Shown: piece by piece, positions 53,367-61,733 of the stretch
How positions within the stretch are numbered: the first letter of the stretch is position 1
How the letters are laid out: each line of letters starts with the position of its first letter
NCBI RefSeq assembly: GCF_007997015.1
Contig: NZ_VOSM01000002.1
Coordinates: 434,001 to 498,000 of the forward strand
Direction: 5' to 3'
Length of the DNA stretch: 64,000 nt
Origin: Lujinxingia vulgaris
Lineage (GTDB): Bacteria > Myxococcota_A > Bradymonadia > Bradymonadales > Bradymonadaceae
Notes under the pieces: model-generated
The model's database searches: none
Seen by the model: the letters and a program-made list of their open reading frames with translations, nothing else
Told to the model about the DNA's origin: nothing
Position numbers and translations under genes: made by a program

Positions 53367-54137
53367 TTAGAGCTCGCCCAGGGCGTTTTGAGCCAGTGTG
53401 AGCAATGTGAGTCCGGCGGTTTCGGCGCGGAGCACACGCGGGCCCAGGGTGATCGGGCGGCCGCCGGCGTTTAAGATCGCGTCGACCTCGGCCTCTTCAA
53501 ATCCACCCTCGGGCCCCACCCACAAGCCGGCGCGCGCGATGGCGTCGCCCTCGGACGCCTGTTGGTCCAGGGCCCGGTGCACCGCCATCATGCCCTCGCC
53601 AAGGTGCGCCACCAGGTGGGTGTCGCAGGGGTGGTCGCTCAGCGCGCGCGCGGGCGTGAGCGGCGCGTGCAGCGCCGGGATCTTCGCGCGCCGGCACTGG
53701 CGGGCGGCGCCGGCGATGATCTTCTCCCAGCGGGCGCGTTTCTTCTCGAAACGATCCTCAGAGAGCTGCACCACGCCGCGGCGAGTGGTGAGGGGCACGA
53801 TGGCGTCGACGCCAAGCTCGGTGGCTTTTTCCAGAAGCCACTCCCAGCGGTCGCCCTTAGGGATGGCCTGAAAAAGCACCCACTGCACCGAGGACTCGCC
53901 GCGCTCGCTGACGCGCGGGGACTCGACCTCGGCGATGACCTCATCGGGGGCGCAGGCGATGAGCGTGGCGCGGGCCAGACGCCCGCTGCCGTCGAAGAGC
54001 TCAATGTGCGCGCCGGGCAAGAGGCGCAGCACCGTGCGCACGTAGTGGGCGGCCGCTTCGGGGAGTGCAAAACGCTCGCGGCGTGCGGCGTCGTTCAGGT
54101 CATCGAAGATTTCGGGAGCCAGGGGGACGCGTCGCAT
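53367..54137 (-). CDS. rsmE: 16S rRNA (uracil(1498)-N3)-methyltransferase RsmE
   Basis: A 256-residue SPOUT-class enzyme that methylates N3 of U1498 in 16S rRNA. N-terminal PUA-like part then a trefoil-knot domain with G-P-E-G-G-F, L-G-P-R-V-L-R-A-E-T-A motifs (the latter is the SAM-binding hallmark of RsmE). The ATG at 54137 overlaps the prmA stop by one base, with GGGAGGGG just upstream, so the pair is translated together; the longer frame to 54170 is inside prmA. Length matches the family. Confidence 0.95.
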   Translation of the reverse strand: MRRVPLAPEIFDDLNDAARRERFALPEAAAHYVRTVLRLLPGAHIELFDGSGRLARATLIACAPDEVIAEVESPRVSERGESSVQWVLFQAIPKGDRWEWLLEKATELGVDAIVPLTTRRGVVQLSEDRFEKKRARWEKIIAGAARQCRRAKIPALHAPLTPARALSDHPCDTHLVAHLGEGMMAVHRALDQQASEGDAIARAGLWVGPEGGFEEAEVDAILNAGGRPITLGPRVLRAETAGLTLLTLAQNALGEL

Positions 54138-55030
54138 CACCCCTCCCGGCGCAGATGCAAAGCCACCCACTCGCCGCGCTGGCGATGTTCGATGAGGGTG
54201 AAGCCGGGCTCACTGAAGGCTTCGATGAGGCGGTCGCGCTCGAAGTCGGGGATGCCGCTGAGCAGCAGGTCGCCGCCGGGGGCGACGTGGCTTAAGAGAG
54301 CGTCGCGCATACCCAGCAGGATGTGGGCCAGGATGTTGGCCACGACGATGTCGAAGTCGCCTTCGACCCGGGCCAGCGGGGTGGTCGAGAGGGCGATCTG
54401 CTCGTCGCTAAACCCGTTGGCGCGCAGGTTGTCCTTGGCGACTTCGACGGCGGTCGCGTCAACGTCGACGCCGACGACGTGGCCGGCGCCCAGGCCACTG
54501 GCCAACATCGCGAGGATGGCCGAGCCGCAGCCCACATCGAGCACGGTGGGGGAGGTGCGGGCGTCGAGGAGCTCATCGAGCATCGCCGCGCAGAGCTGGG
54601 TGGTCTCGTGGGTGCCGGTGCCAAAGGCCATGCCCGGCTCAATGGTGATGGTCATGCCATCTTCGGGCGTCTCAAGCTCCTCCCAGGGGGGACCGGCGAC
54701 CACGCGGCGCGAGAGGCGGACCGGGCGAAAGAAACGCATCCATGCCGTCTCCCAGCTGCGGTCGTTGTAGGGGGCGATCGCCACGATCTGCGCGCCCTGG
54801 AGGCGATCGACGATCGTCTGCGCCAGCGCTTCGACGGCCTCTTCGCCCTGGTCGAAGAAGGCGATGAGGCGGTTCATCCCGTCGGGCAGCGGCGCGAAGG
54901 GGGCGTCTTCCATGAAGGTGTCGCGGTCCTGGACTTCGACGCCCAGGGCGCCAAGCTCCCAGAGCACGTGGGAGTCGGTCTGGGCAATGGGGACCAGCAT
55001 CTCGGCGCGGATCCAGGCGGTGTCGTCCAT
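54137..55030 (-). CDS. prmA: Ribosomal protein L11 methyltransferase PrmA
   Basis: A 297-residue SAM-dependent enzyme that trimethylates lysines of ribosomal protein L11. The C-terminal Rossmann fold shows L-D-V-G-C-G-S-A-I-L near 164-173, G-V-D-V-D, and V-A-N-I-L-A-H, the N-I-L-A signature of PrmA; the G-M-A-F-G-T-G-T-H-E-T-T region at 133-144 is also diagnostic. Residues 1-95 form the L11-recognition domain. ATG at 55030. It is first in an operon with rsmE, both acting on the ribosome. Confidence 0.95.
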   Translation of the reverse strand: MDDTAWIRAEMLVPIAQTDSHVLWELGALGVEVQDRDTFMEDAPFAPLPDGMNRLIAFFDQGEEAVEALAQTIVDRLQGAQIVAIAPYNDRSWETAWMRFFRPVRLSRRVVAGPPWEELETPEDGMTITIEPGMAFGTGTHETTQLCAAMLDELLDARTSPTVLDVGCGSAILAMLASGLGAGHVVGVDVDATAVEVAKDNLRANGFSDEQIALSTTPLARVEGDFDIVVANILAHILLGMRDALLSHVAPGGDLLLSGIPDFERDRLIEAFSEPGFTLIEHRQRGEWVALHLRREG

Positions 55031-55156
55031 GGTCTTTCCGTGGTGAAAAAGGTTGAGGTCTGGCGAGCCTTGGAGAGGCTCGCTGCAGGTGGCACCCTAG
55101 CGGGCCTAAAGTAAATGGGAAGCGAAAAGGGTCAATCTCAGATGCGGGAGAAGATG

Positions 55157-55933
55157 ATGGTGGATGTGGTCAAGGTGGATAGCGGGCAGTTGGCGCGGCT
55201 GACAATCAGTCGGGAGGCCCGGCGCAACGCGCTGAGCGCCGGGGTGGTCGAGGGGCTTATCGACGGAATCAAAACACTTTCAGAAGACGCAGCTGTGCGC
55301 GCGATCGTGCTCACCGGCGAGGGTGAGCGTGCGTTTTGTGCCGGCGGCGACCTGGGCGATCAGCTCCCGGACGGGGGGATGCTGGGGATGCATAAGGCGC
55401 GGGGGCGATTTGCGGAGCTTATTCTGGCGATGCGTCGCTCACCAAAGCCGCTCATCGCGCGGGTGAACGGGCACGCGCTGGGAGGTGGGTTCGGGCTTGT
55501 GCTGGCCTGCGATCTGGCGGTGGCCGCCGACCACGCCACCTTCGGCACGCCGGAGGTTAAGGTGGGGCTTTTTCCGATGATGATCTCGGCGTTGATTCAG
55601 CGCTCGCTCTCGCAGAAGCACGCCATGGAGCTGATGCTCACCGGCGATCGCATCGATGCTTTGCGGGCGCGGGAACTGGGCGTGGTCAATGAGGTGGTGG
55701 CCGGGGCCGACCTGGATGACGCCGTCGGTGCTCTGGCGGAGCGTGTGGCGGCGCACTCCCCGGCGGTGGTGGGGTTGGGGAGGCAGGCCTATTACGCGAC
55801 CGAAGATATGAGTCTGGAGCAGGCCCTGCGCACGCTGCACAGCCAACTCACCATCAACACCCTGGCCGAAGACGCGGCGGAAGGGATCAGCGCGTTTCTG
55901 GAGAAACGCGATCCGCGGTGGAAGGGGCAGTGA
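55157..55933 (+). CDS. Enoyl-CoA hydratase/isomerase family protein
   Basis: A 258-residue crotonase-fold protein. The oxyanion-hole signatures are visible: A-F-C-A-G-G-D-L at about 60-67 and H-A-L-G-G-G-F-G-L-V-L-A-C-D-L-A around 106-121. The family hydrates or isomerises acyl-CoA thioesters, most often in fatty-acid or amino-acid breakdown. The Glu pair of true hydratases is not certain here, so isomerase or decarboxylase activity is possible. Two adjacent ATGs at 55154 and 55157 follow CGGGAG; I choose the second for spacing. It is alone on the plus strand, divergent from prmA. Confidence 0.85.
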   Translation: MVDVVKVDSGQLARLTISREARRNALSAGVVEGLIDGIKTLSEDAAVRAIVLTGEGERAFCAGGDLGDQLPDGGMLGMHKARGRFAELILAMRRSPKPLIARVNGHALGGGFGLVLACDLAVAADHATFGTPEVKVGLFPMMISALIQRSLSQKHAMELMLTGDRIDALRARELGVVNEVVAGADLDDAVGALAERVAAHSPAVVGLGRQAYYATEDMSLEQALRTLHSQLTINTLAEDAAEGISAFLEKRDPRWKGQ

Positions 55934-55957
55934 GGCTGCGGATCGGGTGAGCGCGCC

Positions 55958-56755
55958 TTATGCGTCGCCGAAGAGAAGATCGCGCATCTGGTAGCGGCCG
56001 GCGGGTTTGCCGGCAAGCCAGCGCGCGGCGCGCAGCGCGCCGCGTGCGAAGATCGCGCGGTCGGTGGCGCGGTGCGTAAGCTCCAGGCGCTCTCCGGCGG
56101 CGCAGAGGTAGACGGTGTGCTCACCGACGATGTCGGCGCCGCGCAGCACCTGAAAGCCAATCTCATCGTCGTCGCGCGGGCCGGTGTGGCCTTCGCGTGC
56201 CCAGGTGGCGACCTCGTCGAGTTCCCAGTCGCGGCCGCGGGCGGCCGCGCGCCCGAGCATGAGCGCGGTGCCGGAGGGGGCATCGACTTTGCGGCGATGA
56301 TGCGCTTCAAAGATCTCGATGTCGGCATCGGTGCCGAAGCCGCGGCTGGCGAGCTCCACCAGATGCTCCAGCAGGTTGACGCCCACCGAGAAGTTGGCCG
56401 CCAGCATCAGCGGGATGGAGCCAGACGCCACATCGAGCGCCTGATGATGCGCGGCGCTCAAGCCGGTGGTGCCGCTGACCATCGCGATGCCCGCGCCGGC
56501 GGCGTATTCGGCGACCTGCGCGCAGCTGTCTGGCGAGGAGAAGTCGATGACCACATCGGCGTTGGCGATGGCACTGAGATCGCTGGTGGCGATGAGCCCC
56601 TGCGGCCCGAGGGGCTGGCCGATGTGCGTGCTCTCGGGCGCGACAATCGCCGCGCTCACCTTAAGCGACTCAAGGTCGGCAGCTTCCTGAAGAAGTTGCG
56701 TGCCCATGCGGCCCGCGGCCCCGACGATGGCGACGTGAATGATCTCGGTGCTCAT
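55958..56755 (-). CDS. dapB: 4-hydroxy-tetrahydrodipicolinate reductase DapB
   Basis: A 265-residue enzyme of lysine and diaminopimelate synthesis, using NAD(P)H to reduce hydroxy-tetrahydrodipicolinate. The N-terminal G-A-A-G-R-M-G fold (12-18) and the catalytic E-A-H-H-R-R-K-V-D-A-P-S-G-T-A stretch are complete. I take the ATG at 56755, which overlaps the dapA stop as ATGA; the longer frame lies inside dapA. Translated together with dapA. Confidence 0.96.
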   Translation of the reverse strand: MSTEIIHVAIVGAAGRMGTQLLQEAADLESLKVSAAIVAPESTHIGQPLGPQGLIATSDLSAIANADVVIDFSSPDSCAQVAEYAAGAGIAMVSGTTGLSAAHHQALDVASGSIPLMLAANFSVGVNLLEHLVELASRGFGTDADIEIFEAHHRRKVDAPSGTALMLGRAAARGRDWELDEVATWAREGHTGPRDDDEIGFQVLRGADIVGEHTVYLCAAGERLELTHRATDRAIFARGALRAARWLAGKPAGRYQMRDLLFGDA

Positions 56756-57651
56756 GCCAACCCGAAGTCGTTGAGGGCCTGGCGAAGTCGCGACACGAAG
56801 GCCTCGTCGGGCGCGTAAAGCGGGCCGCGCATGGTGGGGGAACACCACCCGAGTGCGGCGGCGGCCGCTTTCACGGGGATGGGGTTGCTGCGCTCAAAGA
56901 GGATGCGCGCCAGGGGCTGGAGCTTGCGATGAAGCTTGAGCGCCTCGTCGAAGTTGGCTTCAGACGCGGCTTTGCAGAGGGTGCTCATCGTCTCGGGGCT
57001 CAGGTTGGAGACAACCGAGATGCAGCCGTGGCCGCCGATGGCCATGAAGGGGAAGGTCGTAAAGTCGTCGCCGGAGAGGAGCGCGAAGTCGGGGGCGACA
57101 CGCGCGGCGATGTCGGTGTCCATCACCAGGTCGGCGCTGGCCTCTTTCACACCGATGATGTTGGCGTGTTTGGAGAGCGCGACGATGGTGTCGGAGCTCA
57201 TTGAGACGCCGGTGCGGCCGGGCACGTTGTAGAGGAGCACGGGCAGCCCGCCCTCATTGGCGACGGCCTCGAAGTGGCGGATCATGTCAGCCTGGCCCGG
57301 CTTGTTGTAGTAGGGCGTCACGACCAGCGCCGCGGCGATCTTTCCGGGGTTCTCCTCGGCGATGCGACGGGTAAACGCGATGGTCGAGGCGGTGCAGTTG
57401 GAGCCGGTGCCGGCGACCACCGGGACGCGGCCATCGACGTGCTCGACCACGGCCTTGATGACCTGGCTGCACTCATCATCGCTCATCGTGGCGGCTTCGC
57501 CCGTGGTGCCGCAGGGCACAAGCCCGTTGATGCCGCCTTCAATCTGTCGGTCGACCAGGGCGCGCAGCGCGTCGAAATCAACCTCACCTGTGTCGGTAAA
57601 GGGCGTGATAAGCGCGGTCAGGGCGCCGGAGAGCAGGGGTGCGTTGGCCAT
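56752..57651 (-). CDS. dapA: 4-hydroxy-tetrahydrodipicolinate synthase DapA
   Basis: A 299-residue TIM-barrel aldolase that condenses pyruvate with aspartate semialdehyde to start the diaminopimelate/lysine branch. G-T-T-G-E (48-52), the active-site Tyr in L-Y-N-V-P-G-R-T and the Schiff-base Lys in G-V-K-E-A-S-A-D are all present. ATG at 57651. It is the first gene of a dapA-dapB pair that overlaps by four bases, giving stoichiometric synthesis. Confidence 0.97.
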   Translation of the reverse strand: MANAPLLSGALTALITPFTDTGEVDFDALRALVDRQIEGGINGLVPCGTTGEAATMSDDECSQVIKAVVEHVDGRVPVVAGTGSNCTASTIAFTRRIAEENPGKIAAALVVTPYYNKPGQADMIRHFEAVANEGGLPVLLYNVPGRTGVSMSSDTIVALSKHANIIGVKEASADLVMDTDIAARVAPDFALLSGDDFTTFPFMAIGGHGCISVVSNLSPETMSTLCKAASEANFDEALKLHRKLQPLARILFERSNPIPVKAAAAALGWCSPTMRGPLYAPDEAFVSRLRQALNDFGLA

Positions 57652-57804
57652 GGAAGTCTCACAGGTCGGGGGTTAAAGGTGCCCGGTGCGGCAGAGCGTC
57701 AGAGGTTGAGTGGACTCAGAGTGCGCACCGATCGCGGCGCGGCGAGTGGCGTAAAGGTGTCGCGTCGCGCCTCGGGGTGTCAAGGTGGGGAGGTTGAGGT
57801 TGGC

Positions 57805-59811
57805 TCAGGCCTCGATCTTCCAGTCTTCCCAGGGAAGGGGGCGCTGCTCCACGTGCGACTCATCGCGCAGCTCCTGCACAAAGGGGGACTCGCGCAGCAC
57901 CACCGGCGTTCGGTCGCGGGTGGTCTTGATGAGCGGGTGGCAGAGATGAAGATCGCGTTTGGCGCGGGTGGTGGCCACATAGAAGAGGCGACGCTCTTCC
58001 TCCATCTGCGCCTGATCCTGGGAGGCGCTCTGATGGGGGAACTCCCCGTCGCTCAGGCTGAGGATGAAGACCGCGTCCCACTCCAGGCCCTTGGCCTGGT
58101 GCACCGAGCTCAAGCAGACGAACTGATCGTCAAAGGTCTCACCCACGCCGATCTCCTGGCCGGAGATGCCCGAGAGCAGGCTGATCTCGCCAAGAAGATG
58201 GTCGAGGGATTCGTACTGCGCGGCATAGTTCGCGAGCTGCTCCAGGTCGGCGATGCGGTTCTCGGCCTGCTCGTAGGAGCTCTGGATATGATCTTTGAAG
58301 TCGCTCTGCAGAAGTGTGGTCAGGAGTTGATCGGGGCCGGTCGCCAGGCGTTCCTGGCGAAGTCGCGCGAGCAACTTTGAGGCGCTCGCCCAGGATGTTT
58401 TAGCGCGGCCGCCCAGGCTATCGAGGAGCGCCGGATCGTCGAGGGCGGCCAGGGCGTCGGGTTGCGAGCTTAAGAAGAGCCAGATGTCCTGAGCGCGTTT
58501 GTTGCCGATGCCGTACCACTGGCGCACCAGGCGAAGAAAGGCGAGCTCGTCGCGCGGGTTGAACAAAAAGCGCAGGTAGCTGAGCGCGTCTTTGATATGA
58601 GCCTGCTCGAAGAAGCGCAGCCCCGAGCGCACCACAAAAGGGATCTCGCAGCGGGTCATCTCCAGCTGCAGCTCCAGCGAGTGATGGTGGGAGCGGTAGA
58701 GCACGGCGATGTTGTTGAGCTCGGTGCCCTCATCGACGAGTTCTAAGATGCGCTGGCAGACGAAGGCCGCCTGCTGGTTGGGGTCGCGCAGGTGAATATG
58801 CGCGGGCATCGGGCCCTCGGGGCGGTCGGCGCGCAGCGTTTTCTGGAACTGGTGGACGTTGTAGCGGATCGAGCGGTTGGCCAGCTCCAGAATCTGCGGG
58901 GTGGAGCGGTAGTTGATCTCCAGGCGGTACTGGCGCGCGTCGGGGTAACGCTCGGGGAACTCCAGGATGTTGCGGTAGTCGGCGCCGCGAAAGGCGTAGA
59001 TGGACTGGCAGTCGTCGCCGACGACCATGAGGTTTCCATGCACCGACGCCATCAGGTCGACGATGGCGCCCTGGAGGTGGTTGGTGTCCTGGTATTCATC
59101 GACCAGGATGTGTTCAAAACGCGAGGCGTAGTGGCGGCGCACGTCGGGAAAGTCGGTGAGCAGGCGGTGCCAGCCCACGAGAAGATCATCAAAATCCATC
59201 AGCCCCATCTCCTTTTTGCGGATCTGGTAGAGGTGAAGGATCTTCTCAATGGGCGTGGCAAGATGCGCGAAGTAGGGGTAGCGATCGAAGAGGGCATCGG
59301 CCAGGGAGACGCCGGTGTTGAGCGTGGTGCTCAGAAGACGCGTGAGCATGCTGGCGCGGGGAAGTTTGCGGTCGAGGTGGCCGACGCCGGCCTCGGCGAT
59401 GCACGACTTCATCAGGGTCTGGGCGTCTTCGCCGTCGATGATCGTGTAGTCTTTGGGGTAGCCCAGAAGGGGCGCGTGTTCGCGCAGGATGCGGTTAGCC
59501 ACCGAGTGAAAGGTGCCGCTCCACTGGCGGGTCACGTCGGTGGTGATGAGCGCGCTGGCGCGGCTGGTCATCGCGCGGGCGGCGCGGTTGGTGAAGGTCA
59601 ATAGCAGGATGTTTTCGGGGGGCACGCCTTTAGAGACCAGATACGCCACGCGGTAGGTCAGGGTGTGGGTCTTGCCGGTGCCCGCACCGGCGATGACCAG
59701 CAGCGGGCCGGAGCCGGCGGTGACGACCTGGCGCTGCTCGTCGTTGAGGTCGCGCTCAAAGTCCAGGCCGGAGGCCGAGCCGGGGGTGGGGTTGAGTTTG
59801 TAGGTCTTCAC
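57805..59811 (-). CDS. UvrD/Rep-type superfamily 1 DNA helicase
   Basis: A 668-residue 3'-5' helicase. Motifs in order: Q-motif L-N-D-E-Q, Walker A A-G-A-G-T-G-K-T, T-F-T-N-R-A-A motif Ia, D-E-Y-Q-D-T-N, G-D-D-C-Q-S-I-Y-A-F-R-G-A-D and V-H-Q-A-K-G-L-E-W, all of the UvrD/Rep/PcrA class. It works in repair and replication restart. The C-terminal Tudor-like tail of PcrA/UvrD is absent. I choose the GTG at 59811, with AGGAG eight bases upstream; the frame continues to 60012 but that part overlaps the divergent leader. Confidence 0.92.
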   Translation of the reverse strand: MKTYKLNPTPGSASGLDFERDLNDEQRQVVTAGSGPLLVIAGAGTGKTHTLTYRVAYLVSKGVPPENILLLTFTNRAARAMTSRASALITTDVTRQWSGTFHSVANRILREHAPLLGYPKDYTIIDGEDAQTLMKSCIAEAGVGHLDRKLPRASMLTRLLSTTLNTGVSLADALFDRYPYFAHLATPIEKILHLYQIRKKEMGLMDFDDLLVGWHRLLTDFPDVRRHYASRFEHILVDEYQDTNHLQGAIVDLMASVHGNLMVVGDDCQSIYAFRGADYRNILEFPERYPDARQYRLEINYRSTPQILELANRSIRYNVHQFQKTLRADRPEGPMPAHIHLRDPNQQAAFVCQRILELVDEGTELNNIAVLYRSHHHSLELQLEMTRCEIPFVVRSGLRFFEQAHIKDALSYLRFLFNPRDELAFLRLVRQWYGIGNKRAQDIWLFLSSQPDALAALDDPALLDSLGGRAKTSWASASKLLARLRQERLATGPDQLLTTLLQSDFKDHIQSSYEQAENRIADLEQLANYAAQYESLDHLLGEISLLSGISGQEIGVGETFDDQFVCLSSVHQAKGLEWDAVFILSLSDGEFPHQSASQDQAQMEEERRLFYVATTRAKRDLHLCHPLIKTTRDRTPVVLRESPFVQELRDESHVEQRPLPWEDWKIEA

Positions 59812-59957
59812 AATCGGGGCTCCTGGCCTGTGTGATCTCGGGAGGCTTCGCGCCCTTAAGTCATAAAGCGCATCACGAGCGTTGGCCAGCGCGGGGCGGC
59901 CTGGCGCTGTGTCGATGAAAAAAGTTGGGGGTTGGACGCAAAACTTCGCAGAAGCGC

Positions 59958-60035
59958 TCGACAATAAAGGGGAGAGCATCACGAGGCGATGCTTTGGGAC
60001 GCGGTTTTTCACTTCGGAACATCACTTATTGTCGA
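59958..60035 (+). promoter_or_regulatory. Structured 5' leader with nested inverted repeats
   Basis: TCGACAATAA at 59958-59967 pairs exactly with 60026-60035, and AGCATC at 59975-59980 pairs with 59988-59993 inside. The right arm ends with the GAGG region seven to ten bases ahead of the downstream ATG (60043), so the ribosome site could be masked when the arms pair. No T run follows. It may be an RNA switch or thermometer; unproven. Confidence 0.5.
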
Positions 60036-60042
60036 GGTCAGC

Positions 60043-60927
60043 ATGACGAGCATCAGCAGTGGAGGCATCAACCAGCAGGCGCCGATCGACTACACCCCCA
60101 TTGATATCGATCGCGTTAAACCGCAGATGGCGGCGAAGGTTCAGGAGCTTCAGAACGACTTTCTGGCGCGCATCGACGATCTGAAGGCGCAGATCGCCGA
60201 CGATCCTCGGAGTGCGCGTGCGCTGGAGCTTAAAGGGGAGATCACGCGGCTGGAGAACGCGTTTCGCTCGTTCAGCGAAAAGGTCGTGCAGCATCATTTT
60301 GAGCGTGAGGGTGTGACTCACGTTCGTGACGATTCGCACAGCATGCCCCTGGGGCAGATTCAGGGACTGGTGCGGGAGATGCAGGTGGAGCTTCGCGCGA
60401 GCTACAACACCTACGGAACGGCCGACGCGGGAGGGGGAACCCAGCGGGTTGATCTGGATTCGATTAGCAAGATGGAGTTGAGAGCGCCGCTGTCTGAAAG
60501 GGCGACGATTTCCGGCCAAGGTGGAATCATCCACTCTGCGTTATTGAGGATGTTGTCGGGGGATACGAGCGGAACTGAAGGTGCGGGCAAGTCAGACGGT
60601 CCCGGTGCCACCGATGGTCCGGGAGCCACCGACGCTCCGGATGCCACCGACGCTCCGGATGCCTCCGGGGAAACCGATGAGACGAAGGGAGGGGGGAAAA
60701 CCGCGGCGGATTTTGACGTCAAAGAGATGGTCAACCTGCTCTCCAGCGACCCGGACGCGTTTATGCAGGAGCTGCAGTCGATCGAGGACCCGCAGGAGCG
60801 GGCCGCGATGATGACGCTGGTTCAGAGCCAACTTCAGCAGATCAACCAGCTCTTCTCGATGGTCTCGCAGTTTTCGCAGGCGATGCACGACACCTCGAAG
60901 GCCATCATCAGCAATCTGCGTGTGTGA
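60043..60927 (+). CDS. Putative secreted, type III translocator-like protein
   Basis: A 294-residue protein with no Sec signal or membrane helix; N terminus M-T-S-I-S-S-G-G-I-N-Q-Q is Ser/Gln-rich as in type III secreted proteins. Residues 25-85 form a long amphipathic helix with coiled-coil tendency, 180-220 are a low-complexity Gly/Asp/Pro repeat, and the last 60 residues (about 235-294) are helical, ending K-A-I-I-S-N-L-R-V. This helix-linker-helix plan with a C-terminal tail, next to a SycD-type chaperone gene, recalls translocators or needle-tip proteins. Sequence similarity to a known family is not evident. ATG at 60043, preferred over a longer frame at 59989. Confidence 0.55.
   Translation: MTSISSGGINQQAPIDYTPIDIDRVKPQMAAKVQELQNDFLARIDDLKAQIADDPRSARALELKGEITRLENAFRSFSEKVVQHHFEREGVTHVRDDSHSMPLGQIQGLVREMQVELRASYNTYGTADAGGGTQRVDLDSISKMELRAPLSERATISGQGGIIHSALLRMLSGDTSGTEGAGKSDGPGATDGPGATDAPDATDAPDASGETDETKGGGKTAADFDVKEMVNLLSSDPDAFMQELQSIEDPQERAAMMTLVQSQLQQINQLFSMVSQFSQAMHDTSKAIISNLRV
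60598..60669 (+). repeat. Four 18-nt tandem repeats inside the translocator-like gene
   Basis: Four imperfect copies of an 18-base unit encode G-P-G-A-T-D, G-P-G-A-T-D, A-P-D-A-T-D, A-P-D-A-S-G. Copies three and four differ least. The stretch is a flexible linker and likely slippage-prone. Confidence 0.8.
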
Positions 60928-60999
60928 CGTCAGCGGGCATAGCGAACTTCGGGCGCGGCGCGCTGGCGGGTGCCCGATACCGACCAGGGAGAGAACGAG

Positions 61000-61521
61000 A
61001 TGAGCGAGAAGACGCAGGGCAAATACAGCGAAGAGATCAAGACGCTTTACAAGGTCGCCGAGCGGGTGGCGGCCGGGGAGTCGATGGCGAGCATCCTGGA
61101 ACTGACGCCGGGGGATATGGCGTTTTTTGAGGGGCGCGCCTATGAGTTTCATCGCCGGGGGCAGTTTGAGCGGGCCGAGGAGGTGGCGCTGGGGATTGTC
61201 GCGCTCGATGAGACGCGGGTTTACCCCTTGCTGGTGCTGGGTGATGTGGCGCTGAGGCGTCGCGACGCCGAGGAGGCGGTGATGTGGTTGGAGCGGGCCG
61301 CCGAGCAGGATCCGGAAGATGTCGATGTGTTGATTCGGCTGGGGGAGGCGCATGTGCGCGCGGGAAGTTTCGAGCGGGCGAACGCCATGCTCGATCGCGT
61401 GATTGCCGCCGGCGGAAAGGGTGATGAGGTTTACGCGCGTCGTGCCCGGGCGCTCAAGGGAGTGGCCCAGGGACGCCAGCGCGAAGAAGCCACGGCGACG
61501 AGCGCGTTGCCTGCCGGTTGA
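61000..61521 (+). CDS. SycD/LcrH-type TPR chaperone-like protein
   Basis: A 173-residue all-helical TPR protein, cytoplasmic by absence of signal or membrane helix. After an N-terminal helix (about 8-38) it has three TPR units: Y-E-F-H-R-R-G-Q-F-E-R-A-E-E-V-A-L, V-L-G-D-V-A-L-R-R-R-D-A-E-E-A-V-M-W-L, and L-G-E-A-H-V-R-A-G-S-F-E-R-A-N. The length, three-TPR layout and the T-P-G-D-M-A-F-F-E-G-R-A segment ahead of the first TPR resemble class II type III secretion chaperones that hold translocators. ATG at 61000 has AGGGAG about eight bases upstream. Other TPR roles remain possible. Confidence 0.6.
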   Translation: MSEKTQGKYSEEIKTLYKVAERVAAGESMASILELTPGDMAFFEGRAYEFHRRGQFERAEEVALGIVALDETRVYPLLVLGDVALRRRDAEEAVMWLERAAEQDPEDVDVLIRLGEAHVRAGSFERANAMLDRVIAAGGKGDEVYARRARALKGVAQGRQREEATATSALPAG

Positions 61522-61733
61522 AGGAAGAGGACTGGAGGGTGGTGCGGTTCTGGCGGTCGGGCGAGGGCATGTTGGTCGGGCGTGGGCCGGAGGCGAAGCT
61601 CTGAGGGGAGGTCGGGCGTGGTGGGGCGCCCGGCATTCCAATGGGGGGCGGGTTTCGCTATGGTGTCGGCTCACGCACGATCGACGCGCAACTGTGGCGC
61701 TTCGAAGAACGTAACCTCTGGTCGGTGAGATGT

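Noticed and set aside
60970-61521. GTG at 60970 as start of the chaperone-like gene
   Set aside because: The ATG at 61000 has a clear AGGGAG upstream, whereas the GTG has no ribosome site and adds only ten non-conserved residues.
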